Shown: positions 54,380 through 63,759, counted from the first letter of the stretch. The stretch is DNA of 64,000 nt from Halocatena marina (GCF_025913575.1 NZ_CP109785.1:248001-312000); one strand, 5' to 3'. Numbers and translations: made by a program. Notes: generated by a model not told the origin, from the letters alone.

Positions 54380-54467
54380 ACCTTACAGACGGTCTCCAAC
54401 GCGATAAAGTCAACCTCTCTGTCCCGACGGACAATGATTTAAACCACATGGCGAACAACCCACCGTC

Positions 54468-54848
54468 GTGGCAGACGACCCGTCGTTCGAGATCCCCGAA
54501 CGCCCAAAGCGTCAGTACTCTCGACGAACGGTTCAGTACGACGGTGATGTGAATTTCACACTCACACCGGCACACGACCGGGACACCGACCAACTCGAAG
54601 CCCTCGTCATCGACGTGCTCGACACCGGTCCGTACCGATACGGCGAGTGGTTCGATCTCCCGATGACACTGTTTCTGGTTCACGACGACCAGACCAACGA
54701 CACCTTTCGCGTGTCGATCCGTGACGGGTCGGTCACGCTACACGTCCTTCCAAAAACCGACTCGGCGGGGCTGAAAGCGCTTTATGAACGGATCGTTGCG
54801 GCGAGCAACTGTGGCTGGTCTGTCGATCGGCACGTCGAGGTAGCGTGA
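54468..54848 (+). CDS. Conserved haloarchaeal protein, unknown (GTG start)
   Basis: A 126-residue soluble acidic protein starting at GTG (MADDPSFEIPERPKRQYSRR). The body (DVNFTLTPAHDRDTDQLEAL, then DLPMTLFLVHDDQTNDTFRV and LHVLPKTDSAGLKALYERIV) looks like a small alpha/beta domain. No ATG is in a suitable place. It is followed after 73 bases by the ornithine cyclodeaminase-family gene on the same strand, and is divergent from the SRAP gene. Family not recognised. Confidence 0.7.
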   Translation: MADDPSFEIPERPKRQYSRRTVQYDGDVNFTLTPAHDRDTDQLEALVIDVLDTGPYRYGEWFDLPMTLFLVHDDQTNDTFRVSIRDGSVTLHVLPKTDSAGLKALYERIVAASNCGWSVDRHVEVA

Positions 54849-54921
54849 AGCATCTTTCGCGTCGGTAACTCGAACACATCCGAGACAAAACCGATTTCTC
54901 TCGGCCACTCGATCCAGATGT

Positions 54922-56163
54922 ATGACAGTCTCTCGCGCAGTTGAATTGGAGGGCCACATCATCGACTCGGGGATGATGCAGTCGTGCTTTGGCGTCATCA
55001 TGGACATGGGCGGATCGTTCGAGGTCGAAGCGTTCGACATCGGTCGTTCGAAGACCGATGCGTCGTACGCTCGGCTTGTCGTGAGCGCGGACACCCAGAG
55101 TGATCTCGAAACGATCATTCACGAACTCCACCAGAACGGTGCAAATCCTGTCGACCCGAGGGACGCAACGCTCGATCCTGCGCCTGCTGATCGAGTCGTC
55201 CCAACAGGATTTTACTCGACAACGAACCATCCGACGGATATCAGATTCGAGGGGGAGTGGGTACCGGTCGAGAAGATCGAGATGGACTGTGCTGTGGTCG
55301 TTGAGCTCGACGGCAACGACCAACCGGTTCACGCCCAGGCGAAAGTGCTGACCGCCATCGAGGAGGGGGATCTCGTTGTCACGGGCGAGACCGGAATCCG
55401 TGTACGCCCGCCCGAGCGTCCGCGGGAGAGTGCTGGTGCGTTCGGATTCATGCAAGGTGGCGTCTCCAGCGAACGGCCATCACAATCGACGATTTCGACG
55501 ATTGCGGATGCGATCGTTGAAACGAAGAGCGAAGGCGGGTCGGTCCTTGCCGTTTGTGGCCCTGCGCTTGTCCACTCCGGTGCGCGTGAGGACCTCGCGC
55601 GGCTCGTTCGAGACGGCTATATCGATATGCTTTCGGCTGGTAACGGCTTTGCCGTTCACGACATTGAACGTGACCTCTACGGCACCTCACTCGGAATGAA
55701 CACCGAAACCCTCGATCACCCTCGACGAGGTCACAAACACCACATCTACGCGATCAGTGAAGTCATCCGCGCGGGTAGTATCGAGCAGGCCGTCGAGAAT
55801 GGTCTCATCGAATCGGGTGTGATGTACGAATGCATCAAAAACGATGTGCCATTCGTTCTCGCGGGCTCGATCCGTGACGATGGACCGTTACCCGATACGA
55901 TCACCGACACCCTCGAAGCCCAGAACGCCATCCGAGAACAAGCTCACGAAGCCGATATGGTGCTCATGCTCTCGACGCTGTTACATTCGGTCGCTGTCGG
56001 TAACTGTCTCCCATCGACAACACGCGTTGTCTGTGTTGATATCAATCCGGCGACCGTCACACAACTACTGGACCGTGGTAGCGCACAAGCTGTCGGAATG
56101 GTCACCGACATCGGCACCTTCATCCCAATGCTCGCAGAGCAAATCCTCGATAGCGACGAGTAA
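54922..56163 (+). CDS. Archaeal ornithine cyclodeaminase family (LOR/SDH region, TIGR00300)
   Basis: A 413-residue protein. The start MTVSRAVELEGHIIDSGMMQ and the first 100 residues match the LOR/SDH bifunctional-enzyme conserved region. The second half is a Rossmann-like domain (VLAVCGPALVHSGAREDLAR, then MLSAGNGFAVHDIERDLYGT and GHKHHIYAISEVI). Characterised archaeal homologues make proline from ornithine with release of ammonia. Members are near 400 residues, as here. The assignment to the family is firm and the activity inferred. Confidence 0.9.
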   Translation: MTVSRAVELEGHIIDSGMMQSCFGVIMDMGGSFEVEAFDIGRSKTDASYARLVVSADTQSDLETIIHELHQNGANPVDPRDATLDPAPADRVVPTGFYSTTNHPTDIRFEGEWVPVEKIEMDCAVVVELDGNDQPVHAQAKVLTAIEEGDLVVTGETGIRVRPPERPRESAGAFGFMQGGVSSERPSQSTISTIADAIVETKSEGGSVLAVCGPALVHSGAREDLARLVRDGYIDMLSAGNGFAVHDIERDLYGTSLGMNTETLDHPRRGHKHHIYAISEVIRAGSIEQAVENGLIESGVMYECIKNDVPFVLAGSIRDDGPLPDTITDTLEAQNAIREQAHEADMVLMLSTLLHSVAVGNCLPSTTRVVCVDINPATVTQLLDRGSAQAVGMVTDIGTFIPMLAEQILDSDE

Positions 56164-56251
56164 CAGAGGACACTCGGACGCTGCACCCGAAACAGTAACA
56201 AACTAATCGAATCGGTGGGTTAATAATACTCTAGAAAATTTTATTAATAAG

Positions 56252-57112
56252 ATGGGTCTCACGGATTCAATGCAGATTCGAGAGCGTTTTAGTCGGTCAT
56301 CACCGGTCGGTGTCGGCGCCTTGCTCGTGTTGGTCTGTCTTTCGGTGATCGGCGTGGCAGGTGGCTATTGGAAAATATTCATCATCTCGTGGGTCGGGTT
56401 CATGGCGATGGCTGGTGGGGCAATCCCTGGTGCGCGGGCTGAGACGATCAGTGCTGATCGGTTGGTTTGGGGGTACGGACTCGCCAGCGGTGCAATGATA
56501 ATGAGCGCCGCTATTTTTCTCGTTCCGGAAGCCATCGGATATTCGCCGACAATCGGTGGAGTTGGGATCGCCGCCGGTATCCTCGTGGGCTACGGTGCTC
56601 ACACAATTGGCCATCGACTCTCACACATCGAGTCATTCGATTCGACCTCCATTCAACTCAGTGCTCATTCGTTGGCCGACGGTGCAATCATTGGACTCGT
56701 CTATGCGACGCTCCCCGATCTTGGACTGTTACTCGGGTTGGGTATCGTCTCACACAAGGGGCCAGCAGGGTACGCTGCTGCTCGTCAGCTCTCTCAGACT
56801 GGAAAACCGGTGTCCCTTCTGCTTCTCCCAGCTGCTGGCGTCGGGCTGGCAGCCTTCCCAATAGCGTTGGTGGACCTGGGCGGGTCATCTAGCATCAACG
56901 CAGTGATCTTTGGATTCGCCACCGGGACGTTTCTTCACGTTGCTATGGACTTTCTCCCGCAGTGTGAGATCGGAAACGAGATCGGTGATGCGGTCGGACA
57001 GAACGAAAGCGACGATGTCCACGCCGAACTCGATCGACTCCGGGTGCACGCCGTCGTGAGCACAATCCTCGGTGCGGGTGCGGTCGCCATTGCGTGGGCA
57101 CTACTCGCGTAA
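56252..57112 (+). CDS. ZIP-family metal transporter
   Basis: A 286-residue membrane protein with about eight hydrophobic segments. The metal-pathway motifs of ZIP proteins are present but modified: HSLADGAIIGL in the fourth helix (usual HNxxDG or HSxxDG) and VSHKGPAGYAAA in the fifth (usual HExPxE). GFATGTFLHVAMDFLPQCE contributes further His and Glu. It probably moves zinc or another divalent ion. It is a single-gene unit 88 bases after the ornithine cyclodeaminase-family gene. Confidence 0.87.
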   Translation: MGLTDSMQIRERFSRSSPVGVGALLVLVCLSVIGVAGGYWKIFIISWVGFMAMAGGAIPGARAETISADRLVWGYGLASGAMIMSAAIFLVPEAIGYSPTIGGVGIAAGILVGYGAHTIGHRLSHIESFDSTSIQLSAHSLADGAIIGLVYATLPDLGLLLGLGIVSHKGPAGYAAARQLSQTGKPVSLLLLPAAGVGLAAFPIALVDLGGSSSINAVIFGFATGTFLHVAMDFLPQCEIGNEIGDAVGQNESDDVHAELDRLRVHAVVSTILGAGAVAIAWALLA

Positions 57113-57407
57113 TGATCGAAATTGAGAAAAGTAAGGAAAGGAGGAAGAACGATCCTCAATGTAACATTGCTTCGCAGTGGGGACAGATTTTCATCCGAAT
57201 TGGAATTTCCCTGTTGCACCACGGGCACCGCATCTCGTCTGATGATCCTTCATCAATGAATACGACCATCTGTGTGCGATTTCTGTATGCGTGGTGTTAA
57301 CTATACCGCCATTACTTCGAATTCGATTCGGTTAGTGTGATGAATTCAGCACCTGAGTCTTCAGTTCCGTACTGTTCGAAAAAAGCCACGTCTAGACTAG
57401 GAAGATG

Positions 57408-57914
57408 TCAAAGCTCGACTTTCGTCGTTGGATCATCGAGATTCCAGAGCACACGGGGGAGAAACGCATCAAGATGGTCGATGACGTGCCGATCGGAGAC
57501 ATTCAGCCCTTCGCAGTATGTGTGTGCCTCATCACGGACAGAGACGTGGATATCATCGTCTTCGACGTGGACTTCGAGCGGGAACACAGAGCATCGCGTT
57601 GGCTTCCAGTCGTGTTCGGCGTGGAGCGAACAGCGACCGTCGTCACGGAGGAAATAGCAGGCGTGTTCGTCGATATCGATGTGTTCGTCCCGGTCTTTTT
57701 CCTCGCGTCGGACGAAATCACGTCCACGAATCTGCTTGACGGACTCGTTGATATTCTCACGCTGTGCAAGTTCAAGGAGGTCTTTACCATACAAAAGCAC
57801 GCCGTGGTGACAACACCACGTGCATTCGGGAACGCACTCGAACGTGAGGTCCGGATCGAACTCGACAACGGCCTCACAGCCGGGATACACTTCGATGCGT
57901 TGGTCGTCGGTCAC
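57408..57914 (-). CDS. YkgJ-family cysteine-cluster protein
   Basis: A 168-residue protein of the YkgJ/UPF0153 family, thought to bind zinc or an iron centre. The cluster residues are in FECVPECTWCCHHGVLLYGK, then HACYFLRDDGRCSLHAEHDW, KPTRCSVFPLEVHV and HTYCEGLNVSD. Between them is a charged helix. The C-terminus is acidic. Exact function unknown. It lies 60 bases after the transcription factor S gene on the same strand. A long frame on the opposite strand here is a shadow. Confidence 0.9.
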   Translation of the reverse strand: MTDDQRIEVYPGCEAVVEFDPDLTFECVPECTWCCHHGVLLYGKDLLELAQRENINESVKQIRGRDFVRREEKDRDEHIDIDEHACYFLRDDGRCSLHAEHDWKPTRCSVFPLEVHVEDDDIHVSVRDEAHTYCEGLNVSDRHVIDHLDAFLPRVLWNLDDPTTKVEL

Positions 57915-57974
57915 GGTAACACATCACGGCGCGTGGCGTGATACGTCCTTCGTCCCTCACACATTGATGGCAGC

Positions 57975-58298
57975 TTAGCTGTATCCACGCCAGCGATGTC
58001 CACACTCCATACATTTGAAAAAGCGCGTTGGTGGCTCGTCAGCCGACGCTGTTTGTTTGATCGTATACCACGCTCGGTCGTGGCCGCAGTCCTCGCAGAT
58101 CGCTTCGGTGGTAGGGAGTCCCTCTTCGGCGGCTCCTTCTTCGGTTTCGATCACATCATCGAACGTCTGTGATTCAGTGCTGACGAATTCCGCAGCGCGT
58201 TCTTCGTCCTTCTGGACGCGAGCGTCACAGTTCGAACAGACCATCTCGCTGTCGCTATCAGTGTGCATCAGCGAACCGCACTCATCGCAAAATTGCAT
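57975..58298 (-). CDS. tfs: Transcription factor S (TFS, TFIIS-like)
   Basis: A 107-residue two-zinc-ribbon protein that stimulates RNA cleavage by stalled archaeal RNA polymerase. The N-terminal ribbon is MQFCDECGSLMHTDSDSEMV with a following CSNCDARV. The C-terminal ribbon is CEDCGHDRAWYTI and FKCMECGHRWRGYS, with the catalytic Asp-Glu in ADEPPTRFF. The Met at 58298 gives the normal start; an upstream Met would add five residues. It lies between the beta-RFAP synthase and YkgJ genes on the same strand. Confidence 0.94.
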   Translation of the reverse strand: MQFCDECGSLMHTDSDSEMVCSNCDARVQKDEERAAEFVSTESQTFDDVIETEEGAAEEGLPTTEAICEDCGHDRAWYTIKQTASADEPPTRFFKCMECGHRWRGYS

Positions 58299-58356
58299 GC
58301 TTGATGTAGTCACTCGATGCCTAAAAGCGGATCACCTCTGTCCGATCACAAGACAG

Positions 58357-59316
58357 TTAGAGGATCTCCATGCCGTGATTTCGAGGCGTGCTCACGTGGA
58401 CAGTGCCGTCGATGTCGAGTGCATCGAGTGCGTCTCTGGCTGTCGCTCGGGCTGACTCTATGTGGTCTTTGTCGGTTACCCCATACACAGCAGGACCCCA
58501 CGAAGACTGTCCGGTCCCCATGATCGCAGACGACTCTCGTAGTCGTTCGATGAGCTCACCAGCTGGTGGCCGGTAAACGCCACCCTGCTCGTCAGCGTAC
58601 CACGCCCCATTGAGTCGGCCAAGCGTTTCGATTGCGCGGCCGAACGGTTCGAGTCGCTCCTCGACGACTGCTGGCAGCAGTTGGTGGGTGAGGACGACTG
58701 CGAGTTCGTCACTGATGGAGGGGTCAGCCCGCTCGACGACCGAGCGTATCTGCTCATCCTCACGCTCGCCGTGTTCGCCGGTGATGTCTGCAGGAACAAC
58801 GACGACAAACCGCCACTCGTCGGGAACAGCGTGTCGAGCGACGACAGGCGGGACAGTCCACTCGCCGGTCGCGGGCGGTGCGGTTGTGAACCGGTCTGTG
58901 GGATGTCCGGCGTCGACCACGAACCCACCGGATTCGAACGTCGCAACGCCGATTCCACTACGACCGCCCCGACCGAGCGCGGGTGCGTACTCACGGACAG
59001 TCGCGGTGCTATCGTACGCCCGTGCAATCGCCGCAAACGTTGCGAGCGCGTGCTGGGTGCCGCTGCCAAGCCCGACGTGTCGGGGCAACGATTCGAGAAG
59101 ACGCACTTTCGCACCGGGAACGTCGAGCAGCGAGACAGCTCGCTGTGCAGAGGCGCGAATCATCGGATCGGCCGAAAGATCATCGGCTCGTTCTGCCTCG
59201 ACGACGACGCGCGGCTCAGTCAATGCCACCCCAACACCACCATAGAGGCGCTCACGAGCCAACGAGAGGTTCTGAAAACCGATGTGAAGGCGTGCCCCCG
59301 TACATACCCGAACCAT
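58357..59316 (-). CDS. Beta-ribofuranosylaminobenzene 5'-phosphate synthase (GHMP-like)
   Basis: A 319-residue protein that matches beta-RFAP synthase, the enzyme that joins PRPP and 4-aminobenzoate (or hydroxybenzoate) in the first step of methanopterin-type pterin synthesis. Clues are TGARLHIGFQNLSLARERLYGGVGVAL, in pieces TGARLHIGFQNL and RLYGGVGVAL. The Gly-rich LPRHVGLGSGTQHALATFA, GRGGRSGIGVATFESGGFVV and GTGQSSWGPAVYG also fit the family. The pathway in haloarchaea, which use folate-like carriers, is not settled. It is one gene upstream of tfs, same strand. Confidence 0.87.
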   Translation of the reverse strand: MVRVCTGARLHIGFQNLSLARERLYGGVGVALTEPRVVVEAERADDLSADPMIRASAQRAVSLLDVPGAKVRLLESLPRHVGLGSGTQHALATFAAIARAYDSTATVREYAPALGRGGRSGIGVATFESGGFVVDAGHPTDRFTTAPPATGEWTVPPVVARHAVPDEWRFVVVVPADITGEHGEREDEQIRSVVERADPSISDELAVVLTHQLLPAVVEERLEPFGRAIETLGRLNGAWYADEQGGVYRPPAGELIERLRESSAIMGTGQSSWGPAVYGVTDKDHIESARATARDALDALDIDGTVHVSTPRNHGMEIL

Positions 59317-59458
59317 ATGCTATTCTGTCGAGGTACGAGTATCCCGGTTTCGACACCGGAGATGTCTACCAAACCAGCAACTCAAGCTTACGAATACAGC
59401 CGCTCGAAAAGCTCGACAGAGAGCGAACCAACGCGGTGTCGTCAAGCGACCAGTAACG

Positions 59459-59659
59459 TCATCCGATGCTTTTCCAGAGCGTGTACAGAACGAACGTCGA
59501 GAGATACCCGACCGCGAGCGCAGTCGTCAGTGGCGAGCGCCCGAGCAGGGCAATCACGACAATCAGCAGGGGACCGCACAGGATGAGGGTGTCGTAGACA
59601 GTGTCACGACCATCGAACTGAAAGAGCGTCCCGACGATCGGGAGGTCTGCCGGTGTCAC
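59459..59659 (-). CDS. Small membrane protein coupled to trkH
   Basis: A 66-residue protein with two hydrophobic segments (YDTLILCGPLLIVVIALLG and LTTALAVGYLSTFVLYTLWK). Its start overlaps the stop of trkH by 4 bases, so it is translationally coupled to the potassium transporter. It may be a small accessory subunit; no family known to me. Confidence 0.75.
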   Translation of the reverse strand: MTPADLPIVGTLFQFDGRDTVYDTLILCGPLLIVVIALLGRSPLTTALAVGYLSTFVLYTLWKSIG

Positions 59660-61188
59660 GGACGATCACCCCGCAGGAGTATACTCCGGAGCAAAACGAG
59701 CACTGGAATGATTTCGAGCCGACCGATCCACATGTTGAACATGAGCAACACCTTCGCGGCTGTCGACATCGTTGGTCCTGTGATACCGGTCGAGATCCCG
59801 ACATTACCCTGTGCGCTTGCAATTTCGAAAATAACGTTTCCGAGCGTGAACCGTTGTGGCACGAGGAGCAACAGCCCAACGAGACCGATGACGAGAAACA
59901 CCAGCCAGAGGAGCGTAATGATGGCTGCCTCCTCGAATTCGCGTGAGAGTTCGACATCCGATAGCGTTCGTCCGTCGATCTCGAACCGACGAACCGCAGA
60001 CGCCGGGTAGAACACACTCATGATTCGGTATGCTGTCCCTTTTCCGAGCGTGAGAAGACGGATGAGTTTGATCCCACCGACAGTCGATCCCGCAGCAGCG
60101 CCGACAAACATCCCGAACGTCATCGTCAACTGAGTGATGGGTGCCCACGTCTGACCGATAGCAGCGGTTTGAAATCCGGTGCAGGATGCCGCAGAGACGA
60201 ACTGAAACAGTCCAGACCGGAACGATTGAAAGAGCGTCTGGTACGGTCCTGTGTGATAGAGTAACACTGTGAGCACGGTGCTCCCGACGCCGAAAAAGAT
60301 GAACACCCACCGGGTCTGGAGATCACGATAGAGATTCCGGAGATCTCCCTGCAGTATGAGGTAGTGGACGGGAAAGGCGATGCTGCCGAGAATCATGACC
60401 GGAATGAGCGCGAATTCGATAACAGCATTTTGATATGTTCCGATGCTGTTGTCGGTGACGCTGAATCCACCGGTTGCGAGCCCTGTCATGGCATGATTGA
60501 TGGCGTCCCATATCGGCATCCCCGCGAGCCAGAGGAGGGCGATCGAGACGAACGTAAAGAGAACGAAGATCCACCAGATGGTCCGCACAGTCGAAACGAT
60601 GCTAGGATGAATTTTCTCTGAGCGTGCTTCACTCTCATAGAGCGTAAGGGAACCACTCCCTGGCCGCGAGAGAATCGCCGTCGTGAGAACGATAACACCG
60701 ACACCACCGACCCACTCTGTGAACGAGCGCCACCACTGGAGCGTACGCGGTAACTCGTTTTCGTGGACCGTCATCGTGAGACCGGTCCCCGTGAATCCGC
60801 TCATACTCTCGAAAACACCGTTGAGCGGGGCACGAAACGCCGCAAGCGTCGCCGTATCAGCATCTGTCGGCACGGCCAGCCACGACGGATCGAGGCGCAC
60901 CGTCCACGCGATAAGCACGAACGGGAGTGAACCAAGCAGCGCAACGAAGAACCATCCCGAAGCGGCGATCATCATCCCGTGGAGCTTTCCCGGCTCACCG
61001 GCTTCGCCGATCCATTCACAGATTACAATCCCAAGACCGAGCGCAAGTCCGCCCGAAATGAGGAGGCTCGGAATGGTGTAGTACTCTCCCCAGACGATCG
61101 GAACGGCTACTGAGAGAAACATCATGCCGGATAAAGCCTGCAAAATGCGTCCGAGATCGAAAAGAATCGTACGGAGCCGGGGATTCAT
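59656..61188 (-). CDS. trkH: TrkH-type potassium transporter subunit
   Basis: A 510-residue membrane protein with four pore-like repeats. The selectivity segments read MSGFTGTGLTMT, GLATGGFSVTDNSIGT, SAASCTGFQTAAIG and ASAQGNVGISTGITG. Each carries the conserved Gly near the filter. It takes up potassium, essential for the salt-in strategy of haloarchaea, in a complex with a TrkA-type NAD-binding protein. That gene lies 128 bases upstream on the same strand, and a small membrane-protein gene overlaps the 3' end. Confidence 0.95.
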   Translation of the reverse strand: MNPRLRTILFDLGRILQALSGMMFLSVAVPIVWGEYYTIPSLLISGGLALGLGIVICEWIGEAGEPGKLHGMMIAASGWFFVALLGSLPFVLIAWTVRLDPSWLAVPTDADTATLAAFRAPLNGVFESMSGFTGTGLTMTVHENELPRTLQWWRSFTEWVGGVGVIVLTTAILSRPGSGSLTLYESEARSEKIHPSIVSTVRTIWWIFVLFTFVSIALLWLAGMPIWDAINHAMTGLATGGFSVTDNSIGTYQNAVIEFALIPVMILGSIAFPVHYLILQGDLRNLYRDLQTRWVFIFFGVGSTVLTVLLYHTGPYQTLFQSFRSGLFQFVSAASCTGFQTAAIGQTWAPITQLTMTFGMFVGAAAGSTVGGIKLIRLLTLGKGTAYRIMSVFYPASAVRRFEIDGRTLSDVELSREFEEAAIITLLWLVFLVIGLVGLLLLVPQRFTLGNVIFEIASAQGNVGISTGITGPTMSTAAKVLLMFNMWIGRLEIIPVLVLLRSILLRGDRP

Positions 61189-61316
61189 CTACGTCGTCAG
61201 TATCCTCGATAGTGCTAAATAAGCCGTGATTTCATAGCGTGAACTCGATTATCGATCGCGTGACACGGATGGCATTGCCTGCGAGCTCCCTCAAAAAGTA
61301 TCAGCTGTGAGGTTCA

Positions 61317-62018
61317 TCACTTCCCTTCTGAGATCGTCCTGTGGTCTTTGAACTGACCGAAAATGTCCGTCACGTTCGGGACAGCGCCTTGTTCTGAATA
61401 GACCGTCACGAGATCACCGGGTTCGATGTGGGTGTTCCCACGCGGTGTGATGGGGTCTTCGTTTCCATTTCGCTCGATCGCAACGATGAGCATATCGTCT
61501 GCGATGATCTCTTCAGATGCCGCCTCAGAGAGCGTCTTCTCGGCGATCGGAGCATCCGTCCCGACGCGAATCTCGAAGACTTCAGCCGTCTCTCCGATGT
61601 GCATGTAATCGACGACACTGGGACGTTCGACGGCTCGATAGAGATTTTCGGCGATGAGTCGCTGTGGGTTCTGCATCGTGTTCGCGCCGATTCGTTCGAA
61701 CACACTCATGTGGTCGGGATCGTGAACGACCGAGACGATGTTTGGAACGTCGAACTCGCCAGCGAGGAGACAGATCATTATATTGGTCGCATCTCGGTCT
61801 GTCGTTGAGATAATCGCATTAGCTTGATCGATACCAGCGTCGACCAACGTATCTTGGACAGTTGCGTCGTCGTTGAGGACGAGACAGTCGAACTGACTAG
61901 CGGCGGTTTCGGCTCGCTCTCGATCGCGTTCGATAACGACGACTTCGTTACCGCTTTGGGTAGCGATGTCTATGAGCTGTGTCCCGATATTTCCCGCGCC
62001 AACGACGATGAGATACAT
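61317..62018 (-). CDS. trkA: TrkA-type potassium-uptake regulator
   Basis: A 233-residue cytoplasmic protein. The RCK-N domain begins MYLIVVGAGNIGTQLIDIAT with the GxGxxG NAD(H)-binding loop, followed by the acidic strand VVVIERD. The RCK-C (TrkA-C) domain covers about 140-222 (EVFEIRVGTDAPIAEKTLSE to IEPGDLVTVYSEQG). It gates TrkH in response to nucleotide. Upstream on the same strand, with about 40 bases between, is a small unknown gene. Confidence 0.95.
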   Translation of the reverse strand: MYLIVVGAGNIGTQLIDIATQSGNEVVVIERDRERAETAASQFDCLVLNDDATVQDTLVDAGIDQANAIISTTDRDATNIMICLLAGEFDVPNIVSVVHDPDHMSVFERIGANTMQNPQRLIAENLYRAVERPSVVDYMHIGETAEVFEIRVGTDAPIAEKTLSEAASEEIIADDMLIVAIERNGNEDPITPRGNTHIEPGDLVTVYSEQGAVPNVTDIFGQFKDHRTISEGK

Positions 62019-62057
62019 ACTGTGAAATTTTCTCAGACGGCACGAAAACCTACCGTT

Positions 62058-62420
62058 CTACACGCGCACAGCTCTCAGTTCGTAATCCTCGTCCAGTTCG
62101 TATATCCGTCGAAAGACGCGTTCGACGAAATCGGCTGTGTGTTTCGGATCGGCGAGAGCCGAGATATGGACGGTTGCATCGGGAGCCTTCCGTGTGGCTG
62201 GCTGCTCAATCTTGAACACCGGGAACGATTCGAAGAGTGATTCGAGGCGCTCGCGCTCCGTATCAGTCAGATCAAGCGTGATCGTTCGGTCGGCGTACGT
62301 GAGTCGTCCGGCATCGGTTTCGAGAACCACGCGCTTGCTGTTACGCGAACGGTGGGCCGTGATCGCCTCGGCAACGAGCGTCAGCCGATCGTGTGCTGTG
62401 TGTGCCTCGAAACGAGTCAT
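62058..62420 (-). CDS. Conserved haloarchaeal protein, unknown (120 aa)
   Basis: A 120-residue soluble protein starting MTRFEAHTAHDRLTLVAEAI at 62420; the frame is open upstream into the methyltransferase gene but that is a shadow. The pattern (AITAHRSRNSKRVVLETDAG, then TERERLESLFESFPVFKIEQ and VERVFRRIYELDEDYELRAV) suggests a small alpha/beta domain. It lies between a methyltransferase gene and trkA on one strand with gaps of about 40 bases. Family not recognised. Confidence 0.7.
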   Translation of the reverse strand: MTRFEAHTAHDRLTLVAEAITAHRSRNSKRVVLETDAGRLTYADRTITLDLTDTERERLESLFESFPVFKIEQPATRKAPDATVHISALADPKHTADFVERVFRRIYELDEDYELRAVRV

Positions 62421-62461
62421 GTGTACGCTGCTGTCGGTGAGCACCGACAAAAAGCGCGCGC

Positions 62462-63052
62462 CTACGCCTTTGCGATGAACTGCAGCCACCCGTCGGTGGT
62501 GACGGATGAATCATCGACGGTGAAGCCAGCGTTTCGCAACCGCTCGTTGAGATCATCGAGAGTGTAGAAAACGAACTGCCGTTCGTCAGATTCGTATACC
62601 GACCCGGTCTGTTCACCTTCTCCCTGTTTGACGGCGAGAGCGAGCGTCCCATCGGAGCGGAGAACGCGCTGAAACTCTCTAAGCGTCGACTGCGCATCGG
62701 ATCGGGGAACGTGCAGAAATGATGCACACGCCCAGAGACCGTCCATCGATTCGTCCGCGAAACCGAGTCGGCGCATATCCATTCGAGCAACGGAGACAGA
62801 CGGTGCGGTGTCTTGTATCATCTGGAGAAACGCCGGTGTGAGATCGATACCGACGGTATCGAAGCCGTGTTCTGAGAACGCTGTCGACTCCCAACCGGGA
62901 CCACAGCCGATGTCGAGCACACGATTGCCCGCAAGCGCGCTGATGAACTGATCGACGAACTCCTCAACGACGCTCCGATCGGCGTTGCGAGTACGGTACT
63001 GTTCGGCGGCGGATTCGTACGTGTCAATGGTTGACGCGACGCAATCGTCCAT
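62462..63052 (-). CDS. SAM-dependent class I methyltransferase
   Basis: A 196-residue methyltransferase. Motif I is NRVLDIGCGPGWESTAF (about 53-69), followed by the acidic strand end TVGIDLTPAF. Motif IV-like DGLWACASFLHVPRSD and the post-motif helix TLREFQRVLRSDGTLALAVK are typical of the Methyltransf_11 type. The substrate is not evident. It is divergent from adk, with 71 bases between the two starts. Confidence 0.92.
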   Translation of the reverse strand: MDDCVASTIDTYESAAEQYRTRNADRSVVEEFVDQFISALAGNRVLDIGCGPGWESTAFSEHGFDTVGIDLTPAFLQMIQDTAPSVSVARMDMRRLGFADESMDGLWACASFLHVPRSDAQSTLREFQRVLRSDGTLALAVKQGEGEQTGSVYESDERQFVFYTLDDLNERLRNAGFTVDDSSVTTDGWLQFIAKA

Positions 63053-63094
63053 AAATGATGATAATTGTAGGTGGAACGAAAGTGTTTCTACAAA

Positions 63095-63102
63095 CTTTTA
63101 GG
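63095..63102 (+). promoter_or_regulatory. TATA-like element for adk
   Basis: The sequence cttttagg lies 22-29 bases before the ATG at 63124 and fits a leaderless transcript. Confidence 0.5.
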
Positions 63103-63123
63103 GATGCACGTTAGGATGAACGT

Positions 63124-63759
63124 ATGGAACGTCCTCGAATCCTCCTGCTCGGCCCACCTGGAGCCGGGAAGGGTACCCAGAGCGAAAATATCGTCGACGA
63201 ATTCGATATCGAGCACGTCACGACCGGCGATGCGCTGCGTGCGAATAAGGACATGGAAACGGAGTACGGCACGCCTCGAGAGTTCATGCAGAAAGGTGAA
63301 CTCGTCCCGGATCCGGTCGTCAACGAAATCGTCGCACAAGCGCTCTCTGATGCCGAGGGATTCGTCTTGGATGGCTATCCACGAAATCTTTCGCAAGCAG
63401 AGTATCTCGATGACATCACTGAGCTCGACTGTGTGCTCTCACTCGCGGTGCCCCGCGATGAACTCATTGCCCGACTGACTGGGCGACGGGTGTGTCCAAA
63501 CTGTGGCGCGACCTACCACGTCGAATTCAATCCACCGGAGACGGACGGCGTCTGTGATGCGTGTGGGAGTGAACTGACCCAGCGCGAAGATGACTCCGAA
63601 TCGGTCGTCAGCGAACGACTGGAAGTGTACGAAGAGACGACAAAACCAGTCATCGAATTCTACCGCGAACGAGGCGAACTCGTCGAGATTGACGGTGAAC
63701 AATCGCCGGATGAGGTTTGGAACGATCTCCAACTCGCGATCGAAGACGAACTGAACTGA
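63124..63759 (+). CDS. adk: Adenylate kinase
   Basis: A 211-residue bacterial-type (long) adenylate kinase, which converts AMP and ATP into two ADP. Walker A is [16 protein letters not shown] at the N-terminus. The AMP-binding segment has [17 protein letters not shown] and [14 protein letters not shown]. The LID domain has four cysteines in two CxxC pairs ([12 protein letters not shown] and [13 protein letters not shown]), so it binds zinc. A TATA element at 63095 supports the start. The following gene starts 109 bases on. Confidence 0.97.
   Translation: MERPRILLLGPPGAGKGTQSENIVDEFDIEHVTTGDALRANKDMETEYGTPREFMQKGELVPDPVVNEIVAQALSDAEGFVLDGYPRNLSQAEYLDDITELDCVLSLAVPRDELIARLTGRRVCPNCGATYHVEFNPPETDGVCDACGSELTQREDDSESVVSERLEVYEETTKPVIEFYRERGELVEIDGEQSPDEVWNDLQLAIEDELN

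Noticed and set aside
57405..57941. A 178-codon plus-strand frame opposite the YkgJ gene
   Set aside because: It mirrors the minus-strand gene, which has the complete family cysteine pattern.
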